From: Olavius algarvensis Delta 4 endosymbiont
GTDB lineage: Bacteria; Desulfobacterota; Desulfobacteria; Desulfobacterales; CAJINA01
DNA: 64,000 nucleotides
Assembly (NCBI GenBank): GCA_905176665.1
Contig: CAJINA010000167.1
Coordinates: 32,478-96,477, forward strand
Direction: 5' to 3'
Shown: piece by piece, positions 59,576 to 64,000 of the stretch
Numbering within the stretch: position 1 is the first letter of the stretch
Layout: every line of letters starts with the position of its first letter
Position numbers and translations under genes: made by a program
Notes under the pieces: model-generated
What the model saw: only the letters and a program-made list of their open reading frames with translations
What the model was told of the DNA's origin: nothing
Databases searched by the model: none

Positions 59576-60665
59576 AATCTTTTACTTTCGAAAATCCCGG
59601 TATTAGCGTCTTGGTGCTGTTCACGCCGGATATTTGCCGTATTTTCTCGTGCACAAACTGCCCGATGGTTTCGGCATCGGATATCAACAGGTCCCGGGTC
59701 AAGACGATTTTTACCAGGATGTCGATATCACCGTGTACGGAGTGAACCTCGCGCACTTCATCCAGTTCAAATAATCTTTCCAGAATACGGTCCTCTTTGC
59801 GCGCTTGAACCAGCAGCTGGATGAAAGCCGTTATGCCGCGTTTCATCTCAGGATAATCCGCTTCTTTGAATTTTGCCATCTTTTCCCTAAAGGCCTCCAT
59901 ATTGCCGGGAATCAATTTATCAATGCCGATACCGTAACGGCGCCGACGCCGATCTTCCCACTGGTGAACAGAAATATAGACATAGAGATCCGCCATGGTT
60001 CGATCGGGAAAGACTTCCAGCAGGCGCCCTCGCCGAACAATTGCCCCCAGGGGCATGTAAATGGTTTCATACCAGTCTTTGGCCGCGGCCTGAAGCGTCC
60101 CCGGCAGACCGGAAGATTCAAGATAATCACGATGCGCCTGGATCTGCTTTTCAAGCTGGGCATACTGCCCTATTTCCGTCAATTTAATCTCATCCGGTAG
60201 ACCAAACATCTCCCGGAATGCCGATTGCTCGCGATAGAGCACATTCTCAAGTGTATTTTTAGAGGGTATGAACTCTACAATCCGGGCGCGTATCTCGTCA
60301 TGCCCCAGCTCTTTGGCCGCCGCAATCCGATGATTGCCATCCATCGCGTAGTACTCTTCTTTTATCTGGTAGAGCTTCATCGGCGGCAGGGGGGTTCCTT
60401 CCCGCATGGCCCGTTTTATGCGCTCCAATTTTTCGGGCGGCAGATAGCCTTTCAACCGAAACCGGCTGTCAAAATCCTGATAGCGGCCAACACTGCCGAC
60501 GATCCGGTCAAGCGGGACGGTTTTCACCCCCCGTTGTATCGTATCAAAGGCGGCCTCCCGCTCTTGGTCGGCACTGAAACTACGCGCATCCCGCCCGGCA
60601 GTAGTTTGTTCTCCGGCCGGCGTCCGTGCCCCAAGCAGGCGCAGTATTTTAGATTTCAAGGACAT
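59574..60665 (-). CDS. ParB N-domain protein fused to a Lrp/AsnC ligand-binding (RAM) domain
   Basis: A 363-residue protein with three parts. Residues about 45-135 are ParB/Srx-like (IKEEYYAMDGNHRIAAAKEL, with the GNHR motif). Residues about 170-260 are a DUF4032-like segment (WYETIYMPLGAIVRRG, FPDRTMADLYVYI). Residues about 280-360 are a RAM fold like the Lrp/AsnC effector domain (AFIQLLVQARKEDRILERL, LDEVREVHSVHGDIDILVKIV). It has no classic DNA-binding helix-turn-helix. ParB folds can bind CTP and RAM domains bind amino acids, so a nucleotide/amino-acid sensor is possible. It overlaps the phosphoesterase gene by 17 bp. Confidence 0.8.
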   Translation of the reverse strand: MSLKSKILRLLGARTPAGEQTTAGRDARSFSADQEREAAFDTIQRGVKTVPLDRIVGSVGRYQDFDSRFRLKGYLPPEKLERIKRAMREGTPLPPMKLYQIKEEYYAMDGNHRIAAAKELGHDEIRARIVEFIPSKNTLENVLYREQSAFREMFGLPDEIKLTEIGQYAQLEKQIQAHRDYLESSGLPGTLQAAAKDWYETIYMPLGAIVRRGRLLEVFPDRTMADLYVYISVHQWEDRRRRRYGIGIDKLIPGNMEAFREKMAKFKEADYPEMKRGITAFIQLLVQARKEDRILERLFELDEVREVHSVHGDIDILVKIVLTRDLLISDAETIGQFVHEKIRQISGVNSTKTLIPGFSKVKD

Positions 60666-61239
60666 GGTAACCGTAGGCGTTAATTATCCGGGTCTCGTTG
60701 AGGGTTGTCATGCGGGCGTCACTATTCGCAAATTCCCGGTGAATGTGCCCGTGGATAAAGTAGCGTGGTCGGTATTTTTTTATCAACCCAACGTAGGACT
60801 TGAACCCCCGGTGGCACAGGTCTTCTTCATCGTGTATATGCCGCGGGGGGGCATGGGTGATGACGATATCCGGCCCGCCGGCCCGCCAGAGGGTAAATCT
60901 CAGCCGGCGAATCATAGCCGTCATCTGGTTTTCGTGGTACTGCTGCGGCCCGCCGTTATACCAGCGAGACCCCTCAAGCCCCAGGATCTTCAAATCGTTG
61001 AACCGAGCCAACCGGCCGTGCAGATCCTGGCAGCCTTCCGGCGGACTGGTTTCAAAGCGCAGGTCGTGATTTCCGCGCACGTAATACAGGGGGACCTCCA
61101 GGGCATTGGCTATAAAAGCAAGATACTCCGGTGGAAGATCTCCGCAACCCAGAACCAGATCAATATCGGCAAAACGTCCGGCATCAAAATCCTTGTACAG
61201 GACGGGTACCACGATATCGGCTATGGTCAGAATTTTCAT
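60649..61239 (-). CDS. Calcineurin-like metallophosphoesterase
   Basis: A 196-residue metallophosphatase. Its metal-binding blocks are VLGCGDLPPEY, YVRGNHD, VITHAPPRHIHD and FIHGHIH. The usual first block (D-x-H) reads IADIVVPVLY, so the first-site ligands (normally Asp and His) look changed: Asp present, His replaced by Val. It is translated just upstream of, and overlapping, the ParB-RAM gene. The pair may act on a shared nucleotide signal (inference). Confidence 0.85.
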   Translation of the reverse strand: MKILTIADIVVPVLYKDFDAGRFADIDLVLGCGDLPPEYLAFIANALEVPLYYVRGNHDLRFETSPPEGCQDLHGRLARFNDLKILGLEGSRWYNGGPQQYHENQMTAMIRRLRFTLWRAGGPDIVITHAPPRHIHDEEDLCHRGFKSYVGLIKKYRPRYFIHGHIHREFANSDARMTTLNETRIINAYGYHVLEI

Positions 61240-61255
61240 GATACGTAATACGATA

Positions 61256-61286
61256 CCCGAACGACACGGCCTGTATATCGTTCGGG
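61256..61286 (-). terminator. Hairpin after the response regulator gene, weak terminator
   Basis: CCCGAACGA (61256-61264) pairs with TCGTTCGGG (61278-61286) around a 13-base loop. There is no T-run on either side, so it may be a processing or pausing hairpin rather than a strong intrinsic terminator. It separates the response regulator and phosphoesterase genes. Confidence 0.45.
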
Positions 61287-61327
61287 CATCAGAATCTACC
61301 CTTCAGTTAGGGCAGCTATTATCATTT

Positions 61328-61894
61328 TCAAACTTCAGAATCAATTTTCTGGGCACACGCTGGACAATACGTTGAGGAAGGTGCCAGTCCGGCTCGGCGC
61401 CAGACATATTCCTCCAGTTCCATCCACGTTCCGGTACCCGGTTCGCGTCCCGTGTCATCCCGAATACTTTTACAAACGCAGCACAGGGGCAGAATTTTTT
61501 CATAGGATTTAATTTTGCGATTGAGTTCCAGTCTTTCAAAGCAGCGGGACACACGCAATTCAAGTTCCTCGGGGCTGCAGGGCTTCAGCAGGTAGTCATC
61601 AATCCCCAGACGCAAGGCTTCGATCGCAGTCGTCATATCACCAAACCCGGTCAGCACGATTCCCATGGTTTCAGGGTGCAGTCTTTTCGCGGTCTTCAGA
61701 ACTTGAATACCATCAATCTTTTCCATCACCAGATCGGTAATGACTAAATCCCACGGCTCGGCTTTCAGCATCTCAATCGCCTTTTCACCGGATTCGGCCA
61801 GTTTGATTACATACCCTATTTCTTCAAGATACTGGCCGGTGCCCTCACGGATGGCGGGGTCGTCGTCTACCAGCAATATGGAGTGATTTTTCAT
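61328..61894 (-). CDS. Response regulator with C-terminal Cys-rich motif
   Basis: A 188-residue protein. The receiver domain (residues 1-120) has LLVDDDPA, phospho-acceptor Asp in LVITDLVMEKIDG, TGFGD and KPCSPEEL. A coiled linker then leads to a C-terminal domain with LCCVCKSIRDDTG and TYCPACAQKI. This C-x-x-C ... C-x-x-C pattern, with IRDD and a W.elEeY segment, is common on signalling proteins and probably binds zinc. There is no cognate kinase beside it. Downstream genes are CheX and an unknown protein on the same strand but upstream in transcription. Confidence 0.9.
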   Translation of the reverse strand: MKNHSILLVDDDPAIREGTGQYLEEIGYVIKLAESGEKAIEMLKAEPWDLVITDLVMEKIDGIQVLKTAKRLHPETMGIVLTGFGDMTTAIEALRLGIDDYLLKPCSPEELELRVSRCFERLELNRKIKSYEKILPLCCVCKSIRDDTGREPGTGTWMELEEYVWRRAGLAPSSTYCPACAQKIDSEV

Positions 61895-61985
61895 ACCAAC
61901 CTCATTGGAGCAAGCAACATCATCGGGCTCTATTCGCAGGGTTCCGGACTGCGGGCATCGGGCCGCCGGCTGGCTGCCGGCCGGG

Positions 61986-62546
61986 CTACCCCTGATTGAG
62001 ATAAGACAATTTCACATTGGTGTAGGAGGTGCAGAGTGTTGACCAGTGGCGTATCAGATTCCCTCGCAAGTTGGTCGTTTCGGACAAAAGGGCGTAATCA
62101 GTAAAACCGGCCTTCCAGTCAGATAGTATATCATAAAGGCAGGTATACGAGCTTACTTTCAGCCGAAATTTGGAGATCCCCCCGGCACCGATATGGAAAT
62201 ACCAGTTTACCTTCCTGAGAAAATCGGCCAACGGATCTTTGGTATTGGCTTTGCCCGGCGTGAAGGCCTGCTTCAGGGCTTCGGTGAGAACATTCACCTT
62301 TATGCGGACCGGCTCCAGAGATGTTTTTATGGCTTGGATTTCATCATAGGTGTTCTCGATCGATTCTTCCGGCATCTGCATAAGGACAATTACGTCATCA
62401 AACGTATGAATATAAGCACTGTGCGTTTTGGTAAGCTCGAAAAACAGCGGTTCAACCTGATTAAACAGAGGTCGACTGCCCGGCTCAGGATGGTTCCTGA
62501 CAAGTTCGACGGCCATATCTATTGCCGAGATCAGGTTATGCGTCAT
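61986..62546 (-). CDS. Hypothetical protein downstream of cheX
   Basis: A 186-residue, mostly helical protein without signal peptide or membrane segment. It has HTFDDVIVLMQMPEESIENT and ISKFRLKVSSYTCLYDILSD. No family is recognised. The start lies 11 bp after the cheX stop, so it is co-transcribed with cheX and probably connected to the same signalling pathway. Confidence 0.65.
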   Translation of the reverse strand: MTHNLISAIDMAVELVRNHPEPGSRPLFNQVEPLFFELTKTHSAYIHTFDDVIVLMQMPEESIENTYDEIQAIKTSLEPVRIKVNVLTEALKQAFTPGKANTKDPLADFLRKVNWYFHIGAGGISKFRLKVSSYTCLYDILSDWKAGFTDYALLSETTNLRGNLIRHWSTLCTSYTNVKLSYLNQG

Positions 62547-62557
62547 GAAATACCTTG

Positions 62558-63016
62558 CTACGTAGTTTTCTTGATGGCTACATCGATGACAAGTTTTCCG
62601 TCACCTGCTTTACAGGGTATTGAAATCACCTCAATATCATGAGGGTAAGAGGTTTTGTGTTTGCCGATGACAACGCTGGGAACCGATATGGAGCAATTTT
62701 CATCGGGGAAATCGGTCTTGGCATTCCCGGCAATCATATTGGCAATTTCACCAATGGCATCAATGCAGTCTTCATCCAGTTCGGTCATCTCTTCGTCAAG
62801 CAATTCCGAAGCCAGTTGCATTGCCAGAGATTCACGCATATTAATGACCACACACCCGGTAACCCCACCTGACATCCCGATAATTCCGGCAATCTCATAT
62901 TCCGGGACAGGTTCCTTTTTAATATAGGGTTTCTCCAGGGATAAAGGCAGGTTGAGCATTGTTTTGAACAGGTTTTCAACAGCATTGACAAACGGTTTTA
63001 TGTAGGCAGCCTCCAT
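62558..63016 (-). CDS. cheX: CheX-like chemotaxis phosphatase
   Basis: A 152-residue CheC/CheX-family protein that dephosphorylates CheY-type receivers. It has GIIGMSGGVTGCVVIN and the catalytic helix AIGEIANMIAGNAKTDF, with the E-x-x-N pattern. ATG 63016 is preferred to 63040 because GAGGGG is directly upstream. It has no chemotaxis neighbours except the response regulator at 61328, which is a candidate partner. The 290-bp region upstream (63041-63332) shows no gene. Confidence 0.9.
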   Translation of the reverse strand: MEAAYIKPFVNAVENLFKTMLNLPLSLEKPYIKKEPVPEYEIAGIIGMSGGVTGCVVINMRESLAMQLASELLDEEMTELDEDCIDAIGEIANMIAGNAKTDFPDENCSISVPSVVIGKHKTSYPHDIEVISIPCKAGDGKLVIDVAIKKTT

Positions 63017-63332
63017 GTTCCCCCTCTTGACATGAATCAAACTGTTTTTATATCGCAGCAGACCGGCAACACCCGAGCCAAACGGCTCGAGCGGTCAATT
63101 GTCCGGGCAGATTCAAAGCAAAAATGAAAATACCAAACACTTTCGCAAGACTTATTCAGTGCGGGCAACCAGCTGACGTGCCCCACCCCATCCTGACGTG
63201 TGCACCTATATGCATAATGCCCGTTATTTCCCCACGCCAATCGCGATTCAGAGGGGATTTCAAGGCACATTTATGTAACTTAACAGGTTTAAAATATTAT
63301 GCAAGTCCGAAACAAGGGCCGTTTGCGGGCCC

Positions 63333-63836
63333 CTACGGCCGGGCACGGTAACGCAGGACCACGTAGTTGCTACCAAGGGTTTCAACGGATAGCAGTTTAA
63401 GCTGCATATCCATTTCATCATTGAAAAGCGGGACGCCTGTTCCGAATATCCGTGGCGCGATTGTAATGATGAACTCATCGATCAGGTTCTTCCGGGCAAA
63501 CAGAGAGTTCACAATTGAACCGCCGACCAACACCACCTCGTGGTAACCGTCAGCAGCGAGGACCTTCAAAACCGTCTCGGGAGGGTCGTTGGTATATACG
63601 AGATCGGGGTGGTCGGACCGGCGAGAAAGATTGCGGGTCAGGACGATATTCTTGCGGTCCGGCAGAGGGTTGCCGATAGTGTCATAGGTTTTCGACCCCA
63701 TGATGATCGCCCCAGCGCTTTTGGTGATCTGCACGAACAGTTTCTTATCTTCACTGCCGGTCCAGTCCGGAAAGTGGCGGTCGTTGCGGGCAATTTTCCC
63801 GTCCACGGTCATAGCCATCATCAATGTGACTTTCAT
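63333..63836 (-). CDS. RibD C-terminal/dihydrofolate reductase family protein
   Basis: A 167-residue NADPH-binding reductase of the DHFR/RibD_C fold: MMAMTVDGKIARND at the N-terminus, AGAIIMGSKTYDTIG, VVLVGGSIVNSLFARKNLID and a final APRIFGTGVPLF. Members reduce dihydrofolate or the riboflavin pathway intermediate, or have unknown roles. Not in a rib or fol cluster here, so only the family can be given. Confidence 0.87.
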   Translation of the reverse strand: MKVTLMMAMTVDGKIARNDRHFPDWTGSEDKKLFVQITKSAGAIIMGSKTYDTIGNPLPDRKNIVLTRNLSRRSDHPDLVYTNDPPETVLKVLAADGYHEVVLVGGSIVNSLFARKNLIDEFIITIAPRIFGTGVPLFNDEMDMQLKLLSVETLGSNYVVLRYRARP

Positions 63837-63956
63837 GTATACCCCTGTTCTGTTTTAGTTCAATAGATCCAACAATTTCCTGAACCTCGGACGCAGTCTG
63901 AAGAAAGCCGCCCAGGGCCAAAAGATGCCGCGTCCGCCTCCGATGACTGCTCAGAA

Positions 63957-64000
63957 GTGGTAGATTTTGGTTCAGAGCAAGGCTTGAACGTTTTCGAGAC
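63957..64000. repeat. TATCCACC-type fold-back element, partial, inverted copy
   Basis: TGGTAGATTTTGGTTCAGAG followed by CAAGGCTTGAACGTTTT is the reverse complement of the right end of the element at 59288-59432, with one mismatch. The element continues beyond the window edge. Confidence 0.75.

Noticed and set aside
59574..60665. Chromosome-partitioning ParB with parS site
   Set aside because: There is no helix-turn-helix, no parA neighbour and no parS-like palindrome. The C-terminal RAM domain points to another role.

Overview
The window reads as chromosomal DNA of a strictly anaerobic, probably sulfate-reducing member of the Desulfobacterota. This is inferred from gene content: indolepyruvate:ferredoxin oxidoreductase, a ferredoxin-fused ETF alpha subunit, a 4-hydroxybenzoyl-CoA reductase-type enzyme, a TRAP transporter, a cobalamin-dependent acyl-CoA mutase, a GlcD/GlcF-type lactate dehydrogenase with LarA and acetate kinase, and a ferredoxin-nitroreductase. 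No rRNA, tRNA, IS transposase, phage gene or CRISPR array was seen.

Layout. 1-1.3 kb: 3' end of trpD and an overlapping ABC-type AAA ATPase. 1.5-9.1 kb (minus strand): trpB2, a small Cys protein, iorA, iorB and a large TPR-CHAT lipoprotein interrupted near its C-terminus by an in-frame amber codon. 9.3-39.7 kb: a long catabolic island. Its left arm (minus) encodes a molybdenum reductase of the HcrABC type and a glyoxalase-fold epimerase-like protein. Its right arm (plus) encodes a class III CoA transferase, EtfB, ferredoxin-EtfA, an acyl-CoA dehydrogenase lacking the usual catalytic Glu, a FadR-type GntR regulator, both subunits of a split B12-dependent acyl-CoA mutase with an altered active-site loop, HyuA/HyuB, a PaaK-type CoA ligase, a second molybdenum hydroxylase (FAD, 2Fe-2S and Mo subunits) and a TRAP transporter. 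Molybdenum and selenium cofactor maturation genes follow: MocA, a MoeA/MoaB-like protein, a fusion of the YqeB/EF2563 domain with a MeaB GTPase, XdhC and YqeC.

39.9-46.5 kb: signalling and envelope genes, a small ECF-sigma regulon with two near-identical promoters, and cobT preceded by a cobalamin riboswitch. 47-52.8 kb: a lactate module (D-lactate dehydrogenase-like fusion, LarA, AckA). 52.8-64 kb: a histone-deacetylase-like hydrolase, a hybrid histidine kinase behind a c-di-GMP-I riboswitch and terminator, a thioredoxin-reductase-like flavoprotein, a ferredoxin-nitroreductase, a ParB-domain/Lrp-RAM fusion, a phosphoesterase, a response regulator, CheX and a RibD/DHFR-like reductase.

How it fits together (inference). 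The island looks dedicated to one organic acid or heteroaromatic compound: TRAP uptake, CoA activation by ligase or transferase, chemistry by two molybdenum enzymes and an ATP-dependent HyuAB enzyme, flavin oxidation or reduction through ferredoxin-ETF, and a B12 carbon-skeleton rearrangement serviced by the fused MeaB domain. The substrate cannot be read from sequence alone. Intergenic spaces carry unusually many palindromic interspersed repeats: arrays of degenerate ATCGNN or CTTNNN hexamers, and longer fold-back elements ending in TCTCAAAAA.
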